A DNA stretch of 64,000 nt from Atrichornis clamosus (lineage: Eukaryota; Chordata; Aves; Passeriformes; Menuridae). Below the pieces are notes generated by a model, which did not search any database, was not told the origin of the DNA, and saw only the letters and a list, made by a program, of their open reading frames with translations. The position numbers and the translations under genes were made by a program. Of the stretch, positions 11,171-23,830 are shown piece after piece (positions within the stretch are counted from its first letter, which is position 1; every line of letters starts with the position of its first letter). The stretch is taken from assembly GCA_013400975.1 (NCBI GenBank), contig WBMZ01003476.1, positions 267,619 through 331,618 of the forward strand, written 5' to 3'.

Positions 11171-14100
11171 AAAACCTTAATATCTGATTCTAGGTCAGAT
11201 TACAAAGGGTCAGCAGAAGTTTGGAGACTCTTCCCTACTTTGCTAGCCAGAGACTTCCTCTGAACTGCCTTGATGTCAAAAAAAAAACCATTCTCATTTC
11301 ATCTCAGTCAAATTCTAACTCTGGGACAAGATGCAAATTAATAAGTATTTCATGAGTATTTTTCAGTTCCCCTAATTTTAGTTATGGGAAACTGGACATA
11401 AAAAGCAAACAAACAAACAATTTTACTTAACCAAATTTTTGTCTATAAATCCAAGGATTCAATACAAAATATTTAAGATCTATAGAATATCTCTTACATA
11501 TAAACAATGTTGTTTTGTTTCAATTCAGATCAGAAAGTGAAGTTGGTAAACTCGTATTTATTTGAGGTTAGAAATGTTCTTTCACAGTTATTCTGCAGTC
11601 TGTGAAAATCATCTATTTTGAGTAGGGTTCTGACAGTTTCTGAGCTGCTTCTGTCAGGCATTCAGCACCTGTCAGAAGCAAGCTCTTAGGTACTTCTTTT
11701 TAATACACAAATTTATATATACTCTATGTTAAAGGAGTTGGCAGATAGACAGACTGGTATGTATTTTGAAGAAATAGCAAATTGTTCTTCCACAGTGTAG
11801 TTATAGGCTGCTGTAGTGGTCATTAAAGCCCTTTTAAACTTCATCCAATAATTTTCTTCCATTTATATTGGAAAATCTTTGACTGAAAATTGTACCAATC
11901 ATGCTGGAAATGAATAAGGACGTTTCTGTAAAGTCTGAGAAAAGGTATTTAGGATTATTCTGGATTTATGGTAACAAATGTTCCCTGGATTTTAATAATC
12001 TGTTCTTCAGTTACGTCATATTTTCACTACTGTCACCTTGGGATGAGGTGGCTGTATTCAGAATGCAGAGTTTACATTTAAATTAATTAAGGTGTTGAAT
12101 TGGATTTGTTGGGGGTCTTTTGAGGGAGTTGACAATGATTTTAGGGGCAAAATCTCCAGCTGTAGGTATGATGCCTACCTTGTTTTTAAGTTTGTCTAGA
12201 CAGAGAGTACACTATTGTCACATGACAGCCTAAATTGATTTGAAACACAACCTGATCTTGATCTCCAGATTTAATGTAGAGTACGTCCCCTGCACATCTC
12301 TCATTCTATAACTAATTCAAAATCCATCTCAAAACATCCCACCTGGAAAACATGACATATTAAGTTGACAAAAAACTCAACACTTTACAACATAAGGAGA
12401 TTTCCTCTGGATAATCAGCATACTTACAGGAGTATGGAAGAATGTATACATATGCATATTTAAAACTATTTACATTTTAATCCATTTCATTCAGGGTTGT
12501 TTTCATTTAACAGATGGAGAGAGTTTTGCAAACACTTTGCACCTGCAGGATGAAGTGGCTCTTTCTGGCTATACATTTTGGTGAGAGCAGACCTACAAAG
12601 TGATCTGTATTGCATTACTATTCTCTCTCAGAAGCAGCTTTCTGAATGTTAAAAATGGCAAGCTAACTTTCCTAATTAAAAAAAAAAAAAACCAAAATGA
12701 AAACAACTAATAAAGCAATATGATGAGCCACTCCCTTGACAAATTATATTTTCTGTTTTTCACAATGAAGCCTGACACTGGCACACTTGTTCTGATTTTA
12801 GTTCCATAATTTAAAAATAACCCATTTCTTTTGACTTTTCATTGTTTTCATTTTGCTTGGGAATTTTGCATGCCAAATTTCAAGTGAGAATGGGGTTTTT
12901 TCTCCCAGATTTTAGAGCCAACTTGAAAAGATATCATTCTTATTGCAATAGTTTTACTTTAAAAGTGAACTAGCATTCATTACACTTCAAAAATCATTAT
13001 TTTTACAAAGCTTGATGCTAGTTTGCTATACCAGTAAGAAAAGGTAACAAAATTGCATGTATTGAGTGCTGCTCAAAAAAGAGAAAATACAAAATTTAGG
13101 GCAAAATTAGTGAATTATCTAAGGTCTGATAAGGGATTTAGGGCTCCTTTTAGATGTATGGTTGGTGACAGCCCATTCTGAATAGTGATCCTGCCACCTG
13201 CAAACGCAGTCCTGCACACAGACCTGATAACAAGCACAATACATTAATAATCCCTCTCTTTCAGTAACTTGCCTGGGATATTCCTGTGCATTTCCAAAGA
13301 GAACAGAATTGCTGCATTTACAGTGCAGACTGATGTTGATCCTAGATTTTGATGAAGTGGTAGAGCAGGCACACATATTCTTCCAGTGTCTTCTGGCTAG
13401 AAATGTGTACTTGCGCTTTATACTTCCAAGTCCAATGCCTTGAGAAGTGTCTGATTTGCTGTGTGAGATCATAGGAAATCCCAAACCTCATGTTTATGGA
13501 TTGCCATGCAGTTAGCATTTGACTGGCATTTCTGCATGTCCGGAGTCAAACCAGAGCTCTGCTGATCTGACAGGTTGATGGGAAGCCAGCAATCCCAGCC
13601 ATGTGCCTACATTTCTCCTTCCAAATGGACAAAAATTTCATCTGGAAAAAGAAATAAACTATGTCATTTAGAAAAATCTAAATGCTCTATATTCAAAATT
13701 CATGAGTTTGTATTATTGAACAACTCTTCCTCTAAGTCACCATCATTTTCGAAAGCTTTGAGTCAAGTCATGAAAATGTATACAGTAGAGCGAGGAAGAA
13801 AACCAAACAGGTATAACTGCAAGAAAAAAAGGGAGGAAAAATTTACCAACATACCCAGAGATCAGAAAGATAAATCAAATTCCATTCAGACTATATAAGA
13901 GTGCTCCTTTTCATCTTTATCACATACAGATCTCAAGTTTAACCCACACAGCTGTAGGTCATAGTCATATGCTCATAGTGCCTATGAATACTCATGGTCA
14001 AAATGTGGGGCTTGAAGTACTTAGGCAGTAAATAACTGGCTGATTTCTTTGTAAGTATCTCTTAAAACCCTGGCAGGGGATATGAGGTATGCTGCTGGCT

Positions 14101-14712
14101 GATATGGCAGAGCTTATCCAAATGCTCTCTCTAATAGGGGCAGCACCACCCTGAAAGCTCTTGGAAGCATAAAGGCACAAAAGGTCTTTATAAGTGGTTG
14201 ACAAGGGAACACCAAACTTTGGACAAATCATAATTTCTTCAGTCTCACCTCCAAAGCCCATGACAGGATGCACTACAGGTTGAAACTTGGAAGAGACTGG
14301 TCTGGTTTGGAGTCTGCTCACTGTGTTTTTTTTCCCCTCATAATTTGGAAAGGATTTTCAAAAACGAACTTTAGCAGCTGGCTGGAACTCTATTATCACA
14401 GCACTGGGAAATTCAGTGGATATCATCAGATTTTTGTGAACTAACGTCAGGCTTCCTGAACTGCTGCTTTACTTGTGCCCTGTGGGAATGCAGCCAATAT
14501 TGTCCTGGTATCGCTGAGGCAGATCACAGAACAAACCTGCTGATGATTTCCTGTTCCATACTCCCTGTCTGCCACCCTGTTGCCAGTGATTTCACGAAAG
14601 AGATATCAAGCCCATCCAGTTGCACTGGACTCCTGATTTATACTTCATTACAAGGCACTCCCGTCACCCTGTCTACTTGCCTTGCCCTAGTATGCATGCA
14701 TGATTTTGACTT
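11171..14712. other. Unique sequence with poly(A) runs, no gene seen
   Basis: AT-rich DNA. Contains an A14 run at 12678-12691. Open frames at 13119-13484 (-), 13575-13898 (+) and 13998-14321 (-) reach about 107-121 codons but show no domain, repeated motif or compositional sign of coding. No splice-flanked exon candidate stood out. Confidence 0.55.
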
Positions 14713-14743
14713 AAAAAAAAAAAAAAAAGAAAAAAAGAAAAAA
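14713..14743 (+). repeat. Poly(A) / A-rich run
   Basis: A16 followed by G-interrupted A tracts. No transposon or processed-transcript body was recognised immediately 5' of it, so it may be a simple A-rich run rather than a retroposed tail. Confidence 0.85.
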
Positions 14744-17700
14744 GATGCTCCACTTTCAAAGGCATTCAGCATATCTGCATTTTCAGGGAGAATTTGCCTC
14801 TTAAGAATTTCCACCTAACTGCACCAAGCCCCCCTAAAAATTTGGGACCTTATTGTGGAGAATAATAATCTTAGGTATGCTCCTGTGTAGTTAAAACCGA
14901 GATGTCCCAGACTGTGGAAAAACCACCCCCAAACTGCCTATTTTTCTGTCTAGTACAGGGACTTTATTTTTGCAGACTATCACACATAAAATGCACCTGC
15001 CCTTGCTTCACATCCCGACTACCCTGGTGAAATTCAAAAGCATATTTCCTTTCCTGGATTTCCTCTTGATGCCTCTCCCCCTGTGACAATTTGTTGTGCT
15101 AGTTGAAGAAGCAGCCTGTGCAACAGAGAGTGACATAGAATAATGTGTCATGTCAAATATATGAAGCTTTTTAAGGCATCACAGGCCTGAAGGATTTCAG
15201 ATAAAAAGAAACAATTGTTTGAATCCTAAAAAAAAATTAGAAAAACCCACAGGGAATTTTATATTTATACCTGAGCTTTAATAGTGCCTGATTTCTGTTT
15301 AACATGGAGGCATGTGCACAGTTGTGGCTGTAATGTTAAGACTGTAATTGCCATCAGCTTTTTAATAGCATTGTTTTGAAAGGTCAGACTTAACGTAGTG
15401 TGCTTTGGGGATTTTTCACTTCTTTTTTTCCTATGGACATTGATGACAGCAGCAGGCTTGAGACAAAAGATATAGGTAACTTCTGGTAATAACCTCTGCC
15501 AAGTGACAGGGAAGTTGGATTTTCTTTGCTTTAGTTTTATGGGTTCTCTGATTCTGTTGTTTGTGATGCTGTGTGGCAGCTGAAGCAGCTGAGGGCTGGT
15601 GTACAATTGGGCTCTGGAAAGCTACAGTGAACCACCTAGAGGTTTTTAGCACAAATTCATGCCGGGGCATGAAGGTCAAAGACCACGTGAAGTGCTGTTA
15701 AGTTACATAGATAGACCAGAAACTTCACACAATATCTTCGTCTTTCTTTTTGCCAGGAAATTTATTCCCAGAATTCACTAACCACCGTACCAGTGTTAAG
15801 TAGACTAAACAGCAGACAGAACCACATTCTTACCATTTATTTTTTTCTTCTTCTTTTTCTTTTTGTTTGGTTGTTGTTGTTTTTATTAGTAAATCTGTTA
15901 CTCTGATGAAGACTCATTTTTATTGTGTGCTGAAACCCTAAAGCTTGCCACAAGAGACCACTGCCTAGTCATAAGAAAGAGAACCACCAGGGAGAAGGTA
16001 ATGAGGAGAAACTCCAGGGCAGCTGTAGAAATCCAGCGACTGTCTAAGTATAAAAATTAATTGATGTTTGAGAGAAAACAGGATTTGTTAAATTTAACAT
16101 TATTAAGGCAGTCCCACTAGATTTGTTTAACAGCCTAGCTTAGGTCAGAAAGAGCAATTCTGTTTATCAGATGTGGATCCCAAGATTTCCTGCATGATCA
16201 GAAACACCAGCTTTAAGACATTTGTACATGAAACCAAAGGAAGCAACACTTTAAGCCTTTATAAAAGTTCTGGGGCTTTAGATTCACACAAGCCATGTAA
16301 TTACTAAGGGGAAGGGTTTGCAGCACTCATCATTTTACATTAGTTTCCCAAGGACTTCTGAAGAGTCATATAGAAAATATTACTAGATGTCCTTGACTGA
16401 AGTATAGAAGAAAAAAATAAAGTGGTATCAGTCTGCAGAATACAGATAGGTCAGGCTCAACATGTTGGAGAGAAAGCTCAGTGCTCAGTGGACTGGATTA
16501 CTAGTTCACAAACCACAGAATAAAAGCAAAACTGAGAGAGCATGAGACGCCTTAAAAATTCAGCCAATACTGGGCCAGAGTAAAGAACAGGAGAGATTTC
16601 TTGCTTCCTGCATTGATCACAAACAAAAGTAGCATCCAATCTTGAGGCAGAGCTAAAAACAAATTTGAAAAAAGCGAAGGTTGTTGTTTCTGTAGAAAAA
16701 GGAGGGAGGAGCCTGAAATCAGGCTTGATATAGATAAAATGTACTGCAGAAGGATAGGAGTCTGCATTAAAAAAAAACAACAACCAAAAACAGATAGACA
16801 AAAGATGAACTAATTGTAAATCTGAAAATAATAAAGAAAAGGCAATTTTCCAGTATATATGCAAATTCCACAGGGGAAAGTCCTAAAATAAATATTTGCA
16901 GCATAAATAAAGTTTTGGAAACAGGACAAAAAGTAAAATAAAGAACACAATAGCATTTTCTACATATAACTGTGCTCAAGAGAACACAGGATCCATGACA
17001 CAATATTGTCAGCTGTGTGTATGATGCATAAGGTTCCTGCAATGTTATCCCAGCAGCTGGAGTGAAACTCAGGTATGGCTATAGGTGCTTCTCCCAGAGA
17101 TTTACCTTCTTTGTAGAACCAACCCTCTAAAGAAGGGAAGGACTTCAGGAAGAATGAGAAATACCTTCAGCTTCTTCCACTAGAGTATGCAAGGGAGATG
17201 GACAGCAAGGGTGTGTTTCCACTGGCCCAGTCTCTGCCTGCTCAAAAATAAGTTGTCCAGGCTGAAACTAAATGGATTCATCCACAGTCAGGCCTAAGGA
17301 AATGTGTAAATTAATCTCTGAAGAGAGGTACCTACCAAACTTCCTTAACAACAAAGGCAGCCTAGCAGACCTCTCAGGTTGTATGTCTAATATGAAGATG
17401 AGTAAAATTATCTGGGATCAATCCCATGAAAAGTCTTGAAGATTCAAATCTCATCAAGGGAGTCAAAGTATCAAACCGCATTGGCAGAGTTTGCTGACCA
17501 GAGCAGGATGGGACTGAACCCCACAAGTATCCTCAGACATACCCAAGAGTTGTTATTACATAATTGTATTTCTGTACTAGCTTTCACTGCAAGAGGTAAG
17601 TGTAAAATAATTCTCCCATTAAGGGCTTGAAAGATTTTTATTTGAACCAGTAGCTGTTAAATGTCCAACTTGTTTTATAGGTTCTAGAATAAGTGAAGCA

Positions 17701-18289
17701 ACGCATAATGCTGCTTATTATCATCCACAATGAACAAGTCCAGCAAATTCAGTGTTAAATGTGAGAAAGCTCAAACACACTAAGACTTGGCAGTGCATAT
17801 TCTTGGCACAAATGAAATTTTAACTTGTCCCTTTTGAATATCATGCAATACCAACGTCATTTCAACAACAGCACTTGAATACCTTTGACCCAGATGAAAC
17901 CAAATCACTTTGGTAAAGACACCATGGTTTATTTCCCTGGCTTCCAGTGGCATCAGCAAAGAGAAATTATCTTGCATGGCTGCTCTAATTATGCATGCCC
18001 ACACCATGAAACTTCCCTGTGTTTTAAATAGTCCAGTTTAATTCATTGGAACATGTAAACTAATCATTTACACATAATGCCCTGAAAAATTCTTCCTGTG
18101 CCCAGAGAATGAGTTTTGTCAGCTTGCAGAGGTTACACTGTGGTTTTATAACCCCAGTGCTTTGTTGAGAACAAAACTCAACTGAGAGACGCCATGAGCA
18201 ACAGCCTCCAAAGTCTAGAGCAAGGTTTCTGTGGTCAGAGTCCACTGCAATGCCCCCTCCCCAAGCCTAATATGAAAGAGTTTATTTTC
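14744..18289. other. Unique sequence, no gene seen
   Basis: AT-rich with a T/TTC/TTG-rich tract at 15839-15887. Overlapping minus-strand frames at 16478-17042 give Phe/Leu-rich translations that arise from reading A-rich DNA in reverse and do not look like a membrane protein with ordered helices. No repeat family was recognised. Confidence 0.55.
15839..15887 (+). repeat. T-rich low-complexity tract
   Basis: T6 followed by TTC units, T5C, then TTTG and TTG units. Simple sequence with no sign of function. Confidence 0.8.
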
Positions 18290-18545
18290 TAGAAGCCTTT
18301 TACTGCTGTTGACTGCCCATGTCATGTCTTCATTTAATAGCTGTGGCTTCTGCTAAGTTTATTTACTTGCCCCTGAAGCTTTGAATGAAGGATTGCTTAC
18401 ATTTAATTACCTTATAATGCAGCTTGAATAGTAAATGTGTGTCTGCTAATTGATAGCTCCTTCTCAATGAGGCTTTGTGTTTCACCCTTGTCTGTCCCCT
18501 CCGGCGCTCTGGGTAACTTCATTGTTAGGATTACTGATTCAAATG
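18290..18545. promoter_or_regulatory. Candidate conserved non-coding element
   Basis: A non-repetitive stretch with ATTTAATAGC, CATTTAATTACC, GCTAATTGATAG and a CCGGCGCTCTGGG section that keeps CpGs in an otherwise CpG-poor setting. Homeodomain-type cores are closely spaced. It resembles deeply conserved enhancers in texture, but conservation is not shown. Confidence 0.25.
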
Positions 18546-21500
18546 AAAAGGGTACAGGAAATTCAGATTCGATACTGTAGAGCATAGCCTAGCAAATGTG
18601 ATCCACATCTGGCTTCCAGGGACCTTAGACTGTTCAGGAGCAAGCAAACAATCATCTCACCAATAGTTCTGGAGGAGGGAAGATCAGTACTGCTCAGACA
18701 GAAGATAATTAATAATTTAGGGCCCAGGCACATGGGCAGGTTTTTGCCCATTGTGAAATAATCTTGCAAAAACAGAAATAAGGATTATGCATTGTTTAAA
18801 TGGGAACCCAATATCTGAAGATAAAGTGTTTGCTGCGAGAAATTTGGGGAATTGTTCAAGTAGAAGCAATGGCTACTGAGTGATGTTGCAGGATATGATT
18901 CAGGACCCAGAGACTTCGATGAAACTTTTCACATCAAGTGCTAAAGAGATAGGCTGTGCAGCAGCAGAGGCAGGCTACTTAGTATGCCTGTGACTGCTAC
19001 AGCACTCAACATGTTTTCCCTTTGGGAAAAAAAAGGCATACAGAAATTTTTGGACATGTCACCCTTATAGAGAAGCAAGTTTACACTTTTGCTATCTGAA
19101 GTTTTGCACCGAATGCTTGATAGGAATACTCTAGGAAAATCAGAAGTGCAAATATAAACCTTACAATAATTTCTGGATGACTAAAGCTATCATTTCACTT
19201 AGAAAGCCTTTATGAATTCCTTGAGTTATTCCAATAGATGTAAAACCAACATCATGCTAGGCACTACTTTAGAGAGTATTCAAAGGCAATTGTCTAAAGT
19301 TGTTTGAGGGTTTAGCATAAATTGCACTCTTAAAGAAAAGGGAAAAGCTTGCTCCCTGTGTCATAATATGAGAAGTAGCCTGAAAATTACATCTTTAGAC
19401 TGCGATCACGAGCTCCAAATATATGGCAGTGAGTCCATGCAGTTTTGGAACCTACTTCCTTTTCTCTGGAAGTACGTGGAGATTTATGTACCATCCTTGC
19501 TTGTACTGAGTATAACATGAAATATTTCTGGTTTCCTGGAGCAACTGACAAAAAACATGTAGCTTCCATTTTTATATCAGGATTTTCAGTCTTCTATGTT
19601 CATGTACAGAAAATTATTACTGCATAAGGATTTAACCAGACAACATTTTCAAGCAAAAGCAAGCATACATTCTTACCAGAGATCAAGATTGGTCAGAAAC
19701 ACAAACACAGTTTATTTTACTATCCTTTCTAAACTTTCTGCAAGTCAGATGAATTGTCAGGCAGGTTTTTGTTGTTCTTTTTTAAAAGAGCTCTTCTTCA
19801 AAAGCTCTCTTTTTGCTTTGTAGCTTCAGTGGAGATAAAACAACTGTGCACATCTGTGCTTTTCTAGTTACTGTATTTATTTGTTTTGTTCTTCCATTTC
19901 TTCCTTATTCTTTGCATATCTGCTTGAATTGTGATAGAAATTGCTGTGCTCAAACAAACTCTTCCTGTCTCCTTGTCTTTCTCTGTTTATCCTTTTCGTA
20001 TGACCTTGGCATACTTTCTTCTCTGTTGTCATTCCTAAATATTGTTTTCTCTTTCAGGTTCAACTTTTTTGACTTCTTTGCTCCCATCATCACTTTTATG
20101 ATTCTTATTTTAAAGCCCATCATAAAAATCTTTGTTTTCTGTTTTATGTCTCTGTCTTCCCTTTCTTTCTTGTAAAAACACTGCCTGTTTTCTTGGGAAG
20201 CTATTAGGTGTCATTTATTTTCACTTTGTTTCCCTTACACTGTAGCTTTAGATGACAGAGGATATGTAAAAAAATATACATGATTTTGAAACAACTACAT
20301 AAATTCAAATTAAAATTACAGCACAAAAATGAGGAAAAATAGACTGTTGTGAACTATGTGACAAAGGCTCTTTGCTTATTTTGGTACTGGACCTTAGTGA
20401 AGTCTAAATTTAAAGGTCTAGCCATATAGACAGGAGGTTTTGCAAAATTCAGTCCTTAGACCTTAGGATTTTAGGGGTCCTGCTGACAGCCTTTCCTCCA
20501 TCGACTCTGGTTTTCAGGCTCTGGTTTCTGAGCTGCAGTTAGTGCTTAGCCTTTCATTTTTCACTGAATATGATAATAAAAGGATTTCTGACATCAATAA
20601 AACACAGTCACAATAAATAACAGGCATTGTTCATTTGGTCAGAAAACACCAGAACTTTTTGAATTCATTCCTTCCAGTGGCAAAAACTTTATCATAATGT
20701 CATTCCCAGAATATATATTTGTCAGAAAGTTAAGTTCTAAGATGACACCATTTCTTTTATTATTAATGATCATGTCTGGATAAATGGGACAGAATATTTC
20801 AGGTGAATATTCAGCATTTGTAAGGATGTCTCCTGGTTGTTTTCTACCACGAATTTTTTTTATATTGATCATCAGAAATGGTGAAAAATGGATAATCAGA
20901 TTGGAGGCAAAAAATATGTTACATGAGGTGGGACTTGGGTTTGGGTTTTTTTAATTGTTTTTTTCAACTACTAGGTGAACTTAAATAGGACCTAGAGCTC
21001 AAACTGTCGCTTTCGCTCCATTAAGACCCTATTCTCCAAGTGGGTCCACTGGAGAGGATAAAAAATTGCAATTAATTGACAGATACAACCCAAAGTAAGT
21101 CTAAAATTCAGCATCATGTAAAACACTCAAATTAAAGTGTCACTGCTTGAAGAATAAACATTAAGTAAGATTTTTAAAAGAGCATTAATTCATTAATATT
21201 TTCTGGACTCTAACTGAATAGTTTCTAGTAATCAACAGATTAAACATTTTAATTTGCAAACTGCTCCACTTCCTGAATGAATCATTACATGAAATCATGC
21301 AAGCTAGTGTACTTCATAAGCTTTTAAACTTTAACTTTCACACTTTTATTCAGTGATTGTTTAATGTAAAAGAGAGAACATCTTTACTTAGAAAGCCTCT
21401 GCCCATTCCCCAACTGCTGTGCATCACTCAGCATTAACTATCGAGAACAATTGCCCGAACCATTAGGAGAGAAGATCTGTTTTCAGTTTCTTTTTCTGGT

Positions 21501-23395
21501 CAAAAGTGTCTTATAGACTCTGCTGCATAAAGTGGGGAACAGAAAAAAAAAAAAGGAGTAGAAAATGTCTTTTAATGCAGATCAGCAACTTTCTGAGAAG
21601 TGGACAGCCTGATGGCTATGAAATTCTGTTGGGCAATAACAGCCCTGAACACCAAGGTGCAGAATATTAATTTGATATTTATCTGCATCTTCTGTACTCT
21701 GTGGGACCGTACACACCTTACAGGCATCTGATTCTCTCATGTGGTAGGGGGCTTCCTGGTATACTTTCCCATGTGAATCTTTGGGGAACTCACACAGCTG
21801 AGTACTGTTTACATGACCAGGTTTAGTTGTGAGAAGATAGATGCCCTATTTGAAAAAATCCACTTTCACTTTTCACTTATGACTATCCTCTTCTGATTTA
21901 ATCCTAAATCAGCTCTCCAGAATCCTGGGGTTCTTCCTTTTTTCCTTGATGATTGGTATTTTCTGGCACGGGAGTTTCAATTGCTGTTTTTTCCGTTGTT
22001 TTGAAGGCCTTCGTTGAGGACTAAAAGTTCACTCTGTGTATATTGAAAGACTCATTTACCTCACTTGAGCTGTACTCCTTTGTGCCAGCTGAGGACCTGA
22101 CCTACCTTTAAGAAGTATAAGTTGACAGCGGGCACGCTTTTAACAAAAATGTAATAAAATTGTTTGTTACCTATCTGTACACTGATAAACTCTTTCATTT
22201 CTGTAACTGACACCTAAACGTTTGAAGTCTACACCCAGAGATAAGGTAGGCAGTGATACTAAAAGACTTTATGTACTCCAAGTAGTCCCTTGGCATAAAT
22301 CTTTGAAGGCTCGGAGCCCTAACAAACACAACTGATGTACATGTATTGGTTCATAAATTCTGTTTATTACATCTTTGGCTGCCCTCTATTTGTTTTCCAT
22401 ACTCTCCTCTGCATGCTGAAAAAGATGTTCCCCAACAGCTTGTGCCTGCTCTGGTCCATTTTTTGCTATAACAAACTAAAATACTGGAATGGGTTTGGTA
22501 GCAGCAAATTTTTGAGTTTTGTCTTTGCATTGACAACAAACACATACTAATGAATAGTCAAGTAAGCAGACATAAATAATTAACAGATTTTCTTAATATT
22601 TTTAGAACATGCTAATTCTGGCTGGATTCTGGCATATAGAACAAGGGAATGCTTTGTAAGATCCCCTGGTGTATCACAGAAATGTTACAGAAATGTTATC
22701 GGTTGTTTTCTTCTCACTTAACTTTCAGATTCTTATTCCCTCTTGATGAGCAAGACAACAAAGTCAACCTATCACAGTAGAATTTTAACCACTGAATAAT
22801 TAGCCATTCAGCTTCAATTTAAAACTAAATTGCTTCTCAAAATATTTCTGTACATTTCCTGGATGATATTTTCCTTTTAAAAATAGAAGGGTTATTTAAT
22901 TAAACACCACAGGTTTTGCTTTCCAGGTTCTTGTCATTTTTTTGGATATGGTCTTACTTACAGTGGTAACTGGCAAGCAATCCTGCTTCAATAAATCAAA
23001 AAGTACAGCTGGGTGCCAAAAGAAAACACTTGCAATGAGTCTCTCCTATTATAGCCACATGATTTTAACTGATATTGACAAGCAGTATGTCATATCTTGG
23101 TTGAGAAAATTTAGTTGATATTGAATCACACACATTAAAAAATGAAAAATTAAAAAAAAATAATTTTAGAGGTCCCAAGGCTTTGGACGTGATAATTTTC
23201 TACCTTCACACCTTCTGACAATAACCCAAAAAGCTGCATTTGAGGGTGCTGTGGGCAAGACACATGATATTTAATAGTGCTGGACTCTCATTCTGACTGG
23301 CTGTTGTGATTTTCTTTTCAAACCCCTGCGTGTCTTCCATTCATGAATGCTTTATACACTTTGGAAAATAAGAGATGGTTGAATATATGACATCA
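18546..23395. other. Unique AT-rich sequence, no gene seen
   Basis: The open frame at 19813-20175 (+) is strongly hydrophobic, but this comes from a long T/C-rich stretch (about 19850-20175), so I do not call it a membrane protein. An A12 run lies near 21543-21554. The 21180-21360 part is dense in TAAT cores but otherwise unremarkable. No transposon was recognised. Confidence 0.55.
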
Positions 23396-23399
23396 TTGC

Positions 23400-23830
23400 T
23401 GCTAACACCAAGAAATAAAAGAGGCACATTTACATGAGAAAGGTGGCTTTTCTGTAGCAGTGAAGAGAGGGAGGGTCATTGGTTCATTCCTCTGTTTGCA
23501 GGCCATGGATAGTGCTATAGGCTTACCATGCCTTACACTGCAGCGCTCACAGTCAGCAAAAACAGCACTGAGCCTATTGCTGACTACAAAAAGACCATTA
23601 TCCCCTAATAACAGTTCTGCTGTCTGTGACTTTTGCATGGCACTAGGAGTTCGTTTCATGTTCAATGGCTCTCTGAGAGAAGAACAAACCAGTCTGCCTC
23701 TTCTTTGTACGGGTTTTTTCTGTGAGGGCAAGGGACCAAGAACAGGGGAAGTTGATTTCGTGACTGCTGTTGTCAGCAAGTCTCCCCCACACAGTTACTG
23801 GCTTAATTTGACCTCTTTATGGTAGCAAAT
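23400..23830. other. Stop-poor stretch open on both strands; possible conserved element
   Basis: About 370 bases lack stops in one frame on each strand (23460-23825 + and 23402-23779 -). Neither frame starts at ATG at its outer end (GTG on +, TTG on -), and neither translation resembles a known family. The sequence is less AT-rich than its surroundings and non-repetitive. It could be a conserved non-coding element, a decayed exon or chance. No splice signals in register were convincing. Confidence 0.3.

Noticed and set aside
13119..13484. 121-codon minus-strand frame
   Set aside because: No domain or coding signature; surrounding DNA is ordinary AT-rich unique sequence.
19813..20175. 120-codon hydrophobic frame resembling a multi-span membrane protein
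   Set aside because: Hydrophobicity comes from a long T/C-rich stretch; there is no ordered helix/loop pattern, no family match and no gene context.
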